Translations under genes and position numbers: made by a program | In this document: piece after piece, positions 1 through 7,694 of the stretch | Layout: every line of letters starts with the position of its first letter | Numbering within the stretch: the first letter of the stretch is position 1 | Source: Ligilactobacillus hayakitensis DSM 18933 = JCM 14209 | GTDB lineage: Bacteria; Bacillota; Bacilli; Lactobacillales; Lactobacillaceae | Direction of reading: 5' to 3' | Assembly: GCF_000615845.1 (NCBI RefSeq) | Contig: NZ_BAML01000004.1 | Coordinates: forward strand, 35,550-99,549 | DNA: 64,000 nt | The notes under the pieces: generated by a model | Seen by the model: only the letters and a program-made list of their open reading frames with translations | Told to the model about the DNA's origin: nothing | Databases searched by the model: none

Positions 1-1920
1 TTTAATTGAAATCTTGGCAGTCCATTTTAAAGCTTTTTTTATACTTATCCCTGTTTTTCTTGCAATCCTTCCAACTAAAGTTAATTCCCGTTTGGCATCT
101 TTACTATCAACTTTAGGTTTAAATATCACATTAGACAAGATTTTTCTTCCCTTGTTCACAGTCCATAAACCAATTAAAGACTTTGTTAAAAGATCAATCG
201 CCTTTTTATGTGATGCGATTTTCTTTAATAATGAATCGATAGTTTTTAAAGTTGAATTAGTTTTTGAACTATTTTCACCAACTACACCAAACGCTTTACC
301 AATAGTTTCTATTGTGTTACTAAATGTTTCCCAGATTGCATTACCTACTGTTTTAAAAATTATAGATATACTATCAACAATGCCCTGTATTGGTTCTTTA
401 TTTTCTTTAAAAAAATTCCCAATTTTAGTAGATATATTTTCTATGTTTTTAGTAGTTTCATTTATTACATTTGTAAAGTTACTTTTGCCAAAAGTATCTA
501 TAATATTTTGAATACCGCTAACAACTGCTGCTTCAAGATTTCCAACAGCGCCTTCAATAGTTGCTGTATTTTTAGCTGCTTTCTCTGCTGAATCCGTTGA
601 TCCTAAGTCCATAATAGCTTTATTAAACTCTTTAGCGCTTATTTGCCCTTTTTCCATAGCATCGCGAAAATTACCAGTATAAGCACCATTTTTCTTCATA
701 GCCTCTTGTAATTTACCAGATGCACCAGGCATTGCATCAGCTAATTGGTTCCAATTTTCGGTAGTTAATTTACCAGCACCAGCAGTTTGTGTCATTACCA
801 TTGCTACAGATTTGAAAGTTTCTGCATTCCCACCAGCTTGAGCATTTAAGTTACCAGCTGCCTCAGTTAATTTCATGTAATTTTTAACACCGTTAGCAGC
901 TAACTGTGCAGTTGTATTAGATACGTCATTTAATTCATAAACTGTATCATCAGCATATTTTCTTACTTCTTTTGAAACTTTTTGAATTTCTTTAGAACCA
1001 AAGCCACCTAGTTGCATAGTCGACTTAAATTTATCCATTGCATCACTTGCTTTAAATGACTCTGATATCAAGTTAGAAAAACTACCTGTAAGAGTACCAA
1101 TTGCATTGGATGCAGTTACCGCAACAAAAGTATTATTCATTTTTTCTTTAAATTTTGATAATCTATTATCAACTTTTTCGGTCTGCTTTTCGAAAGATAA
1201 TACTTGATCTTTTAATTTGCCAAAAAACGTAGTTGGTTGTTCTTTTAAAGAATTATTTAACTCATTAAATTTATTTTTAGCTTTGGCTATTGCTGTTGCA
1301 GTTTCGTTTAATCTAGTCTTTTGCTTCATGTATGCTTCACTCGTCATACCTGTTTTACTTGCAACAGACTCTAATTCTTTTTTTTGCAACTGATACTGTT
1401 CATTTAAACTATTCAATGCATTCTTGACGCCACTTAACTGTGCTTTTTTAGCTTCTACTTCTTTGCCTTCTGCTCTAAGTCTTTCAACATAACTCTTAGA
1501 TAAAGCTTGTGTAGTTCTATAGCTTTTCTGCAAATCAGCCAAACCGCTATTATAATAGTTCATTGATGTCTTAGCTTTAGCTTGTTGTGCTTCGTAACTA
1601 GCTAATTGACGTGTAGCAGTCTGAATATCTTTCTCTAACTTTAACCAAGTATTAGCTTGATCCTTATTAGTTCTATCAAGTCCTTCTTGCCTATTTTTTA
1701 ATTCATCAATTTTTTGTTTTTGAAGCTCGATAACATTACTAATACCTTCATATCTGGACTTTAAGGCATTTAAACTATCGCCTGCTGTTCGATATGCCAT
1801 TTCGTTAGCTTTCCATGAATTAGTCAAAGCTGAAATACCATTCCTAAAGGCCGAAATACTTTTAGCAGCCTGAACTGTATCTACAGTAATTTTTGTCGCC
1901 ATTTCATTTTGAACTTTCAC
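1..1920 (-). CDS. Phage tail tape measure protein, partial (3' end outside window)
   Basis: An open frame of 640 codons runs off the left edge of the window. The product would span the tail tube and set its length during tail assembly. The first ~230 residues are rich in K/E/Q/A heptad-like sequence and look coiled-coil; after them comes a region resembling the TP901-type tape measure core (GGFGSKEIQKVSKEVRKYAD, then AMPGASGKLQEAM). I chose the GTG at 1920 because AAAGGAGG lies about 10 nt upstream of it; the in-frame ATG at 1902 is 28 nt from that site. The gene follows the tail chaperone genes, as expected, but three small genes and a terminator come in between. Family call is from sequence pattern and position. 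Confidence 0.9.
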   Translation of the reverse strand, partial: MKVQNEMATKITVDTVQAAKSISAFRNGISALTNSWKANEMAYRTAGDSLNALKSRYEGISNVIELQKQKIDELKNRQEGLDRTNKDQANTWLKLEKDIQTATRQLASYEAQQAKAKTSMNYYNSGLADLQKSYRTTQALSKSYVERLRAEGKEVEAKKAQLSGVKNALNSLNEQYQLQKKELESVASKTGMTSEAYMKQKTRLNETATAIAKAKNKFNELNNSLKEQPTTFFGKLKDQVLSFEKQTEKVDNRLSKFKEKMNNTFVAVTASNAIGTLTGSFSNLISESFKASDAMDKFKSTMQLGGFGSKEIQKVSKEVRKYADDTVYELNDVSNTTAQLAANGVKNYMKLTEAAGNLNAQAGGNAETFKSVAMVMTQTAGAGKLTTENWNQLADAMPGASGKLQEAMKKNGAYTGNFRDAMEKGQISAKEFNKAIMDLGSTDSAEKAAKNTATIEGAVGNLEAAVVSGIQNIIDTFGKSNFTNVINETTKNIENISTKIGNFFKENKEPIQGIVDSISIIFKTVGNAIWETFSNTIETIGKAFGVVGENSSKTNSTLKTIDSLLKKIASHKKAIDLLTKSLIGLWTVNKGRKILSNVIFKPKVDSKDAKRELTLVGRIARKTGISIKKALKWTAKISIK

Positions 1921-1943
1921 TTAAATTTAACCTCCTTTCTTTC

Positions 1944-1975
1944 AAAATAAAAAAGCCAACTTTTTCAGTTGACTT
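1944..1975 (-). terminator. Rho-independent terminator ending the small-gene cassette
   Basis: On the minus strand GTCAAC and GTTGGC form a stem (one G-T pair) around a short loop, followed by TTTTTT. It lies after the 63-residue membrane protein gene and just before the tape measure start, so it would separate the inserted small genes from the late operon unless read through. Confidence 0.65.
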
Positions 1976-1998
1976 TTATTATTCAAAGTATAACCTAC

Positions 1999-2190
1999 CT
2001 ATCTTCGCCAATATGGTCTTACATTTCCTACTATGCCTAAGATAATATATAAAAAAATCCAAATATAAATATGTTTCCACATCCAGTCCCAGAAGAACAC
2101 TGTGCCAATAATTACAGCTAGTGTTATTGAAATAATTAGTATCCACCAAAAGTGATTATTTATCTTTAACCAATTAAATACTTTCTTCAT
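1999..2190 (-). CDS. Small membrane protein, unknown function
   Basis: The 63-residue product has two hydrophobic, tryptophan-rich segments (about residues 14-33 and 40-55) and a basic C-terminus ending RPYWRR, so it should be a small inner-membrane protein. A GAAGGTGAG ribosome binding site lies 4-5 nt before the ATG. It is the last of three small genes sitting between the tail chaperone and tape measure genes and is directly followed by a terminator. I do not recognise a family. Small membrane proteins expressed from prophages sometimes block superinfection, but nothing in this sequence proves that role. Confidence 0.6.
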   Translation of the reverse strand: MKKVFNWLKINNHFWWILIISITLAVIIGTVFFWDWMWKHIYIWIFLYIILGIVGNVRPYWRR

Positions 2191-2224
2191 CTATCTCACC
2201 TTCGGGACTTTCTTAAGAATCAAC

Positions 2225-2410
2225 CTATTTTAGTATATTTTTTCGTTCCTTTATTAATATTTCCAATTCATTTAATTGCTTTTCATTTGCAATTTCACGA
2301 ATAAATTTTCTAGCATATGAACCATACTGATAATTTCTTTGTTTATCTCTATTTTTGTTTTTCCAACGCCTATTTGCTTTCAACTGTGCCTCTGATGTTT
2401 TTTTTACCAT
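2225..2410 (-). CDS. Small basic protein, unknown function
   Basis: The product is 61 residues and highly charged, starting MVKKTSEAQLKANRRWKNKN and ending with an E/K-rich helix. Short proteins with this KTSEAQ...RRW opening recur in Firmicutes phages and plasmids, but their function is unknown to me. The ATG at 2410 is preferred over the GTG at 2419 because TTAGGTG lies about 8 nt upstream. It sits 15 nt after the 154-residue protein gene in the same cassette and may be translated with it. Confidence 0.55.
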   Translation of the reverse strand: MVKKTSEAQLKANRRWKNKNRDKQRNYQYGSYARKFIREIANEKQLNELEILIKERKNILK

Positions 2411-2425
2411 TTTTATCACACCTAA

Positions 2426-2890
2426 TTATAGCTGATTGTATTCTATCTTAAACGTCTTGCTATTAAATTCCTCTATTTTTTCTTTTATACATTCTCCACG
2501 TATTGAATAGCGGTGAAGTTTACCTTTATATAAATAACACTGATACAAAAAACCATCTTTAAACATTAAAGTTACACTTGGGTTATATAAAAAACGTTCT
2601 TTATATTCTTTCGGATGATCTTGAGCATACAAAACACCTATAAAAGTTCCTAAAAGATTACCAAATAAACTTCCTAAAATTCCCCATCTAAATTTATGAC
2701 TTTCATATCTAGTTTCTAATTTTTCTTCGCTATTAACACTACCTTGTAACAAATCGCTATACTTATATAGCTTACATTTTTCGGTGTCCCAGTATGAGAT
2801 TAAGATTTGTCTTTTTTTATCATTAAAATATATGTTCTTACACTTTAAATCACTATCTAAGATAAAATCTATCTTTTCGCTCCAATTCAC
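2426..2890 (-). CDS. Unknown protein with a glycine-rich central membrane segment
   Basis: The 154-residue product has a soluble N-terminal part of about 75 residues, a short glycine-spaced hydrophobic segment (GILGSLFGNLLGTFIGVLYA) and a second soluble part rich in aromatic residues. The two soluble parts (KKRQILISYW..., NPSVTLMFKDGFLY...) look like paired beta-rich halves around the membrane segment. I do not recognise a family. GTG 2890 is chosen because AAGAAGG is 8 nt upstream; the GTG at 2899 would overlap that site. It is the first gene of the cassette and has a TATAAT box just upstream. Confidence 0.55.
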   Translation of the reverse strand: MNWSEKIDFILDSDLKCKNIYFNDKKRQILISYWDTEKCKLYKYSDLLQGSVNSEEKLETRYESHKFRWGILGSLFGNLLGTFIGVLYAQDHPKEYKERFLYNPSVTLMFKDGFLYQCYLYKGKLHRYSIRGECIKEKIEEFNSKTFKIEYNQL

Positions 2891-2916
2891 ATAAACCACC
2901 TTCTTTATTTACCAAT

Positions 2917-2945
2917 ATTATATAACATATTAAGTTATAAAAGAA
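2917..2945 (-). promoter_or_regulatory. Candidate promoter of the three-gene cassette
   Basis: A perfect TATAAT (2917-2922) lies 27 nt before the first cassette start, in very AT-rich DNA. At 17-nt spacing the -35 hexamer is TTCTTT (2940-2945), which is weak. A promoter here would let the cassette be expressed in the lysogen independently of late transcription. Confidence 0.45.
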
Positions 2946-2960
2946 GTGATTTATAAAAAA

Positions 2961-3586
2961 TTACTTTCCCCGTAAGCGTCTTAACGCTTCTCTTGGCGTA
3001 ACTGGTCTATCTTCCTTAGCTTTAGCAGACATTACTTCAACTATCGTTTCAAATTCTTCTTCATCGCTAACAGATATCGCTATACCAGATTCCAACATCA
3101 ATTTCTGTTGTAGGTATAGCAAGTCTTGATATTCATTTTGAGTATCAATTAAAGTATCTGCTAAGCGTCTAATTCTTTTTTTGGATCTTTATCCTTTTTA
3201 ACTTCTGAATTCATCATAGCTTTAATATCTTCTTCGGATTGGCCTTTAATTCGCATAATTACATAATTAATATAATTACCTAATTCTTCAAAAGTTAAGT
3301 TATCTTCAGCAAGATCACGCTCTTTATTAGATAAATTCAAAGCTTTTTGCAAGAAATCAAAAGCACTGTCAGCAAATTCAATTTCCGCGTTATTCATTTT
3401 AATTGCATTGTTAATAAAATCTTCATTGCTGGTATCTCTTTCTTTTAGTAATTCAGCTCTATCTTGCTCAATACCTAGCTTTAATAGTTTATTCATCATC
3501 ATATCAGCTAATTTGATCTTCTTAACCGTTACTTTAATAAAAACTGGTTTCTTTAATCCAAGTTTTTTTGTATTAATTTTAACCAT
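2961..3586 (-). CDS. Tail assembly chaperone, -1 frameshift product (G-T type)
   Basis: This is the extended chaperone predicted when ribosomes slip back one base at the A-run 3182-3176. It contains 137 residues of the shorter chaperone followed by 71 residues in the -1 frame, about 208 in all, ending at 2961. The extension is acidic then basic, with VSDEEEFETIVEV and ALRRLRGK at the end. No independent start with a good ribosome binding site precedes the extension. In lambda and many siphoviruses the frameshifted G-T protein recruits tape measure and tail tube subunits; position and architecture match that. The frameshift is inferred from the sequence, not shown. Confidence 0.65.
3161..3586 (-). 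CDS. Tail assembly chaperone, zero-frame product (G type)
   Basis: The 141-residue product is short, acidic and helical (MNNAEIEFADSAFDFLQKAL), as expected for the tail chaperone that keeps tape measure protein soluble before tube assembly. It follows the tail tube gene by 48 nt. Its last codons read CCA AAA AAA GAA TTA GAC GCT TAG, with a slippery A-run seven codons before the stop. The downstream frame stays open through 2961. Family assignment rests on gene order, size and the frameshift layout, since these proteins diverge fast. Confidence 0.75.
   Translation of the reverse strand: MVKINTKKLGLKKPVFIKVTVKKIKLADMMMNKLLKLGIEQDRAELLKERDTSNEDFINNAIKMNNAEIEFADSAFDFLQKALNLSNKERDLAEDNLTFEELGNYINYVIMRIKGQSEEDIKAMMNSEVKKDKDPKKELDA
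3174..3184 (-). other. Programmed -1 ribosomal frameshift site
   Basis: Seven consecutive A on the coding strand (3182-3176), read as CCA AAA AAA G, form an A AAA AAA slippery heptamer of the X XXY YYZ class. Slipping back one base moves translation into the open frame AGA ATT AGA CGC and avoids the TAG at 3161. Position near the end of the upstream chaperone frame is the usual one. Confidence 0.65.
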
Positions 3587-3634
3587 AATAAATAATCCTC
3601 CAACGTTTCACATTTCTCGTCTCTGTTTATCTAA

Positions 3635-4330
3635 TTAATGTAATTCAGAACCGCCATCAACTGCTACGCTATTAGTCTTGGTTCCGCCCGGAATTTTAAG
3701 GCTTGCAACACCATCAAAACCACCAAAAACTTCTTTGAACATTGCATTAATATCAAATCCTGCTTCATCATCAGCCCAAACCTTATAAGGTTGTGTTACT
3801 CCTTTATCATCAACAAAAGTTGTATCTTTAATTGGAGCTAAAGCTTGATAGGTCAAAGCAGTATCAGCTTCTGTAATATTGTTATTATCAGTACCGTGGT
3901 TTTGTGCTGGTTGAGTTAATTCACCATTTGCAAAGCCTTCATAAATTCTTGTTCCGTCCATATCTTCAGAACAAATTAATAATGCCACATTAGGCTTAGA
4001 ACCAGATGTAAGCACGTAACCACCTTTACCATCAGATACATATCCTTTTAGGCGGTTTAATAAATCTTTTTTGATATCTAACATAGTTAAGGCAACTTGT
4101 GGTTGTTGTTTACCATGAGTGATACGCTTAGCTTTATTATTTGCCCATTTAATTGTACCGTTTTGTTCTAAACCAGTAATATTAGCAGTTGTAGCACCTT
4201 CTCCATCGCCATCAACTACTTCAACTCCTAATTCACTAACACCTTTTTTAGCATCTTTAATAATATCGCCTTTATCGTCAACGATACCAAATGCTGCGTA
4301 TAAAATACCATGAGTTGTTGCTCCTGCCAT
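3635..4330 (-). CDS. Major tail (tube) protein
   Basis: The 231-residue product starts MAGATTHGILYAAFG and has the mixed beta, glycine-rich composition of phi13/TP901-type major tail proteins, including a GFANGELTQPAQNH stretch and a C-terminal GGFDGVASLKIPGG. It should polymerise into the tail tube around the tape measure protein. It lies 2 nt after the tail terminator-like gene and directly before the tail chaperones, the standard order. A GAAGG sequence precedes the ATG. Confidence 0.85.
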   Translation of the reverse strand: MAGATTHGILYAAFGIVDDKGDIIKDAKKGVSELGVEVVDGDGEGATTANITGLEQNGTIKWANNKAKRITHGKQQPQVALTMLDIKKDLLNRLKGYVSDGKGGYVLTSGSKPNVALLICSEDMDGTRIYEGFANGELTQPAQNHGTDNNNITEADTALTYQALAPIKDTTFVDDKGVTQPYKVWADDEAGFDINAMFKEVFGGFDGVASLKIPGGTKTNSVAVDGGSELH

Positions 4331-4331
4331 T

Positions 4332-4709
4332 CTATATACCTTCTTTCACTTTTAAAATTTTTGAAAAATAAAAAACCTTAGTCCATTGTTTAGTGTCTGG
4401 GTCCTTAATTCTATTCCTTGAAGTTTCAATCTCCCAATCATCATTATTGAATAGTTGAGCTAATTCTATTTCGTGATTTTGAAAATCATCGCCACTCAAT
4501 TTATAGAAAATTTGAACTTCAACCCCTACTTGCCAATACTTGATCTTCATATTGGCATAAAGACTAGGTTCATTTAAATATTCAGTAATTAATACTGTAT
4601 TTTTATTTGTATTTACTTCCACATTACTTGGAATAGAACCAGAGTATAACTCATCTATCCAAGTAATATCCTTCATCAATTTTTTTGCTATCGTGGTTGG
4701 TGTTTCCAC
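4332..4709 (-). CDS. Tail completion/terminator-type protein (DUF806-like)
   Basis: The 125-residue product (METPTTIAKKLMKDITWIDELYSGSIP...) has the size and position of the DUF806-like tail completion proteins found between the HK97 gp10-like protein and the tail tube protein. Such proteins cap the tube and join it to the head. It overlaps the preceding gene by one base at the stop-start junction, suggesting translational coupling. The family name is a pattern call; the structural role follows from gene order. Confidence 0.65.
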   Translation of the reverse strand: METPTTIAKKLMKDITWIDELYSGSIPSNVEVNTNKNTVLITEYLNEPSLYANMKIKYWQVGVEVQIFYKLSGDDFQNHEIELAQLFNNDDWEIETSRNRIKDPDTKQWTKVFYFSKILKVKEGI

Positions 4710-5104
4710 TACTTACCACCTCGCATTATTTTGTCATATTCAGCCTTATTAGCTAGTAGAACTTCCGTCTTGGACTCATTAACAGTATTATCTACAAAAT
4801 GAGTTGCTGGCATTTTAACTGTGCCATCATTTAAAAATCTAGCAATATAAGCCTTTTTACCAAAACCAACTGTTGAGCTGCCGTCTTCTTGACCGTCAAC
4901 ATTAGTATCTTGTGACATAACATATTCTTTTAAATGCTTTTCTTTCTTGTGATTTAACTTAGAAACTGGTGTATTTTTTCGTAAATTCTCTTCTAGTACT
5001 TTAGCTCCCGCTTGAGTGATTTTCTTTTTTTGCTCCATATTAGGAACAAGTTTATTCAAACTCTTACTAAAGTCTTGTAGTAATTTTTCAAAATCATTAG
5101 CCAC
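4709..5104 (-). CDS. HK97 gp10-like head-tail connector protein
   Basis: The 131-residue product begins with a helical region (VANDFEKLLQDFSKSLNKLV) followed by a small beta domain containing VGFGKKAYIARFLNDGT and PATHFVDNTV, typical of the HK97 gp10 / putative tail-component family. GTG 5104 is chosen because AAAGGAG lies 9 nt upstream, giving a modest 8-nt overlap with the upstream gene; longer upstream extensions would lie inside that gene. It should act at the head-tail joining interface. Confidence 0.75.
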   Translation of the reverse strand: MANDFEKLLQDFSKSLNKLVPNMEQKKKITQAGAKVLEENLRKNTPVSKLNHKKEKHLKEYVMSQDTNVDGQEDGSSTVGFGKKAYIARFLNDGTVKMPATHFVDNTVNESKTEVLLANKAEYDKIMRGGK

Positions 5105-5453
5105 GCTTGCCAGCTCCTTTCTTTTTCCTAATAACCACATAGTCATAAGCCATATAGTTATTAGTATCATCAGGAGAGATAGACACTACTTCATAAGTTT
5201 CATTTTTATATTTAGCTAATGTGGCTTCTTGAACTTTATCATTGTGTCTAATTGCCACAGTTAGAGTATCATCAAGCCCTAAGCCTGTTAACTGAAACTG
5301 TTGAAACATGGTTCGTCTCTGCGGTGCACACCAACATTTAAACAAGCCAACTGGCTTTTCAACTGTATCTCCAGTTAAATCATCAGCTACAAAATTAACA
5401 GTCTGGAACTCGATACGCTGATTAAATGAAGAATGTAATAACTTCTTAGGCAT
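5097..5453 (-). CDS. Head-tail adaptor (head closure) protein
   Basis: The 118-residue product (MPKKLLHSSFNQRIEFQTV...) matches the SPP1 gp16-like head-tail joining family in size, in the N-terminal beta strand start and in the YEVVSISPDDTNNYMAYDYVVIRK tail region. It would close the connector after DNA packaging. The ATG at 5453 is preferred because AAGGTGA lies about 6 nt before it; it overlaps the preceding gene by 8 nt. Confidence 0.7.
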   Translation of the reverse strand: MPKKLLHSSFNQRIEFQTVNFVADDLTGDTVEKPVGLFKCWCAPQRRTMFQQFQLTGLGLDDTLTVAIRHNDKVQEATLAKYKNETYEVVSISPDDTNNYMAYDYVVIRKKKGAGKRG

Positions 5454-5769
5454 CGCTATCACCTTCTTCATATAACGCCAGTTTCCCACGTAACTGTGAG
5501 ATTATCGCATTTAAAGTTAGATTAATAGGATAAGTCATTACATCTTGTAAAGCCACTCTGTAATCATAATAAGCACCAGCTAAAGCTAAAATTGCTATTT
5601 TTTGAATTGCAATAACATCTTCTTGTTGCCAAAATTCATTATCGCCACCTACTGCAGTTTTAATATAAACTTCAGCAGCATTAATATATGAATTTAGTAA
5701 TCTATCGTCATCATCAACATCAATTCTAAGAGATAACTTTAAATCATCGAGTAATATTTCCTTATCCAT
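5446..5769 (-). CDS. Phage gp6-like head-tail connector protein
   Basis: The 107-residue product (MDKEILLDDLKLSLRIDVDDDD...) is almost wholly helical, with the pattern LLNSYINAAEVYIK followed by AILALAGAYYDYR and the final INAIISQLRG-type motif (here LNAIISQLRGKL). This is characteristic of the gp6-like connector family, which forms a ring below the portal. It lies 11 nt after the capsid gene. Confidence 0.8.
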   Translation of the reverse strand: MDKEILLDDLKLSLRIDVDDDDRLLNSYINAAEVYIKTAVGGDNEFWQQEDVIAIQKIAILALAGAYYDYRVALQDVMTYPINLTLNAIISQLRGKLALYEEGDSDA

Positions 5770-5780
5770 CTAAATCACCT

Positions 5781-6980
5781 CTAAGCTTTAGATGTGCCTG
5801 CTAAATTAGCTTCTTGATCTTTAATAGTTTTGAACGAACCAGCTACCCAAGCTTCACTATCAGTTGCTACTACGTCAAAACGATCAATTACACGAACTTT
5901 AGTTAAATCTTTTTCAAACGCTCCTCCACCAATGTTAGTAGATAATAGAGACATATTTTCACGATCAAACAATGTTACTGCTTGTTTTAGATCACCATAG
6001 TATAATGGATGATTTCCAGAATTATCTGGTAACCAACGATCAGCAATTTCAATTACTCGCTTACCTTTAATGATGTATTGATCTGGTTGTTTAGGATCTG
6101 GTTGTAATAAGTAACGTCCCATTGCATCCTTAACTTTAGCTAAAGTATTCAAACCAGATGTATTAGTCATCAAGAATGACGTTGTTTTAATTGCAGGATC
6201 TACTCCTGTATTAATTAAATCGATAATACCGTCAAAATCTGCAATAGTTGGTTTCTTAGGTGCCTTATTCATTACATCAATAATTGCCTTGTTACGTGTA
6301 ACTACTACCTTTTTAGCAATCCATGCAGATAACCAAGCTAAGATATTTTCTGCAGTATCTTTCAATAAAGTATTTGTGACAGTAGTAATACCTGCATAAC
6401 GTTTAATTGCGAACTTGATTAATGTTAGTTTTGGATCATCATTATCGCCAATTGCTGCAGTTTCATCATCTAGATTAGCTAATGGTGTAACATCAGTCCA
6501 TTTTTCAAACACACGAGAACCACTTGGCATAGATACAGATTCACGATTTACGTATTGTTCTAATGAATCATAACGGCGTACTAATTGATGAATAGCTGTT
6601 TGAATATCTTCAGGAATTGTTAGGCCAGCATTATTACCACTATCATCTTTAGAAGATGTAACCATCGCTAATACTTTAGGATCGTTATTCATCATACCAA
6701 TAAAATCTTTAACGAATTTTGCTTTTAAATCTTTTTCATTATCATTCAATGGTTCTTTTACACTATCTGGCATGTTATAAACTTGTTCAGCTCGTGCAGT
6801 ATCTAATTGTTCTTTTAAACTATCACGACGTGCAACTTCTTTATCACGTTGCGCTTTCAAGTTAGCAAATTTTTCTTCATCGTAATTATCATCAATTAAA
6901 GCAGCGTTAATTTGCATGTTTAAATCTGCTACTTTTTGCCCAGATTCAATCCAAGCGTTATTAAGTTCATTAATATTCAT
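5781..6980 (-). CDS. HK97-family major capsid protein
   Basis: The 399-residue product has the HK97 layout: a charged helical N-terminal scaffold (delta) region of about 100 residues (VADLNMQINAALIDDNYDEE...RDSLKEQLDTARAEQ), then the capsid fold with GLTIPEDIQTAIHQLVRRYDSL and the late motif YYGDLKQAVTLFDRE. It should be made as a precursor whose N-terminus is cut by the prohead protease encoded 4 nt upstream. Size and order fit the family well. Confidence 0.9.
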   Translation of the reverse strand: MNINELNNAWIESGQKVADLNMQINAALIDDNYDEEKFANLKAQRDKEVARRDSLKEQLDTARAEQVYNMPDSVKEPLNDNEKDLKAKFVKDFIGMMNNDPKVLAMVTSSKDDSGNNAGLTIPEDIQTAIHQLVRRYDSLEQYVNRESVSMPSGSRVFEKWTDVTPLANLDDETAAIGDNDDPKLTLIKFAIKRYAGITTVTNTLLKDTAENILAWLSAWIAKKVVVTRNKAIIDVMNKAPKKPTIADFDGIIDLINTGVDPAIKTTSFLMTNTSGLNTLAKVKDAMGRYLLQPDPKQPDQYIIKGKRVIEIADRWLPDNSGNHPLYYGDLKQAVTLFDRENMSLLSTNIGGGAFEKDLTKVRVIDRFDVVATDSEAWVAGSFKTIKDQEANLAGTSKA

Positions 6981-6983
6981 GTT

Positions 6984-7694
6984 TTACTTCCTTCTTTCCA
7001 TTAAAATAGCCAGTTTCTTATCCTTTAAACTTGGATTTTCAAACTGGCTTGTTTCTTTATTTTGTTGTTTGTCTGCTTTTAAAATTAAATTCATTAACTT
7101 ATTAATAGCTGATTTACTAGGTATATCTTCCATAGAATTCATAACTGGTTCATCTTCTTCATTAACGAACATAATTTCATCAGCAAAACCTTTATCTACT
7201 GCATCTTGAGCAGTCAACCATGTTTCATTTGACATCATTTGTAAAAGGTCAGATTGTTTCATGCCTGTTTTTAATTCATAGGCACTGGCAATCGATTCAT
7301 CAATTCCACTTAAAACACCTGCTTCATGATTTAAATCATCAGCATTGCCGTCTACACGAGTCCACGCTTTATGTATCATGATTTGAGCTGTTGGTGCAAT
7401 TGATACTGTATCTCCTGCCATTGCAATTACTGATGCAGCGGATGCAGCTAACCCTGTAACATTAACTTTTACATTAGATTTATTATTCTTTAACATACTA
7501 TAAATTTCAGAGGCAACAAATACATCGCCACCATTCGATGCAATATCAACAACAATATCGTCATCACCTTCAGCAACTTCTTCATCTAAAATTGCTGATA
7601 CTTTTTTAGGGCTTGTACAAGTCATGCCAAAATAATCATAGAACATCGCTGTATTATCATCAACAATATCTCCTTTAATTAGAACTTTCCGCAT
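6984..7694 (-). CDS. ClpP-type prohead maturation protease
   Basis: The 236-residue product is a ClpP-like serine protease. It has the strand VVDIASNGGDVF, the nucleophile region GLAASAASVIAMAG (likely Ser85) and the catalytic histidine in MIHKAW (His108), then MSNETWLTAQDAVDKGFAD. It would cleave the capsid scaffold domain during head maturation. The ATG at 7694 is used because GGGGGTGAT lies about 5 nt upstream; a start at 7703 would remove that spacing. It overlaps the portal gene by 20 nt. Confidence 0.9.
   Translation of the reverse strand: MRKVLIKGDIVDDNTAMFYDYFGMTCTSPKKVSAILDEEVAEGDDDIVVDIASNGGDVFVASEIYSMLKNNKSNVKVNVTGLAASAASVIAMAGDTVSIAPTAQIMIHKAWTRVDGNADDLNHEAGVLSGIDESIASAYELKTGMKQSDLLQMMSNETWLTAQDAVDKGFADEIMFVNEEDEPVMNSMEDIPSKSAINKLMNLILKADKQQNKETSQFENPSLKDKKLAILMERRK

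Noticed and set aside
14..511. Plus-strand 165-codon open frame
   Set aside because: It is the complement of the tape measure gene, hydrophobic by codon complement, with no ribosome binding site.
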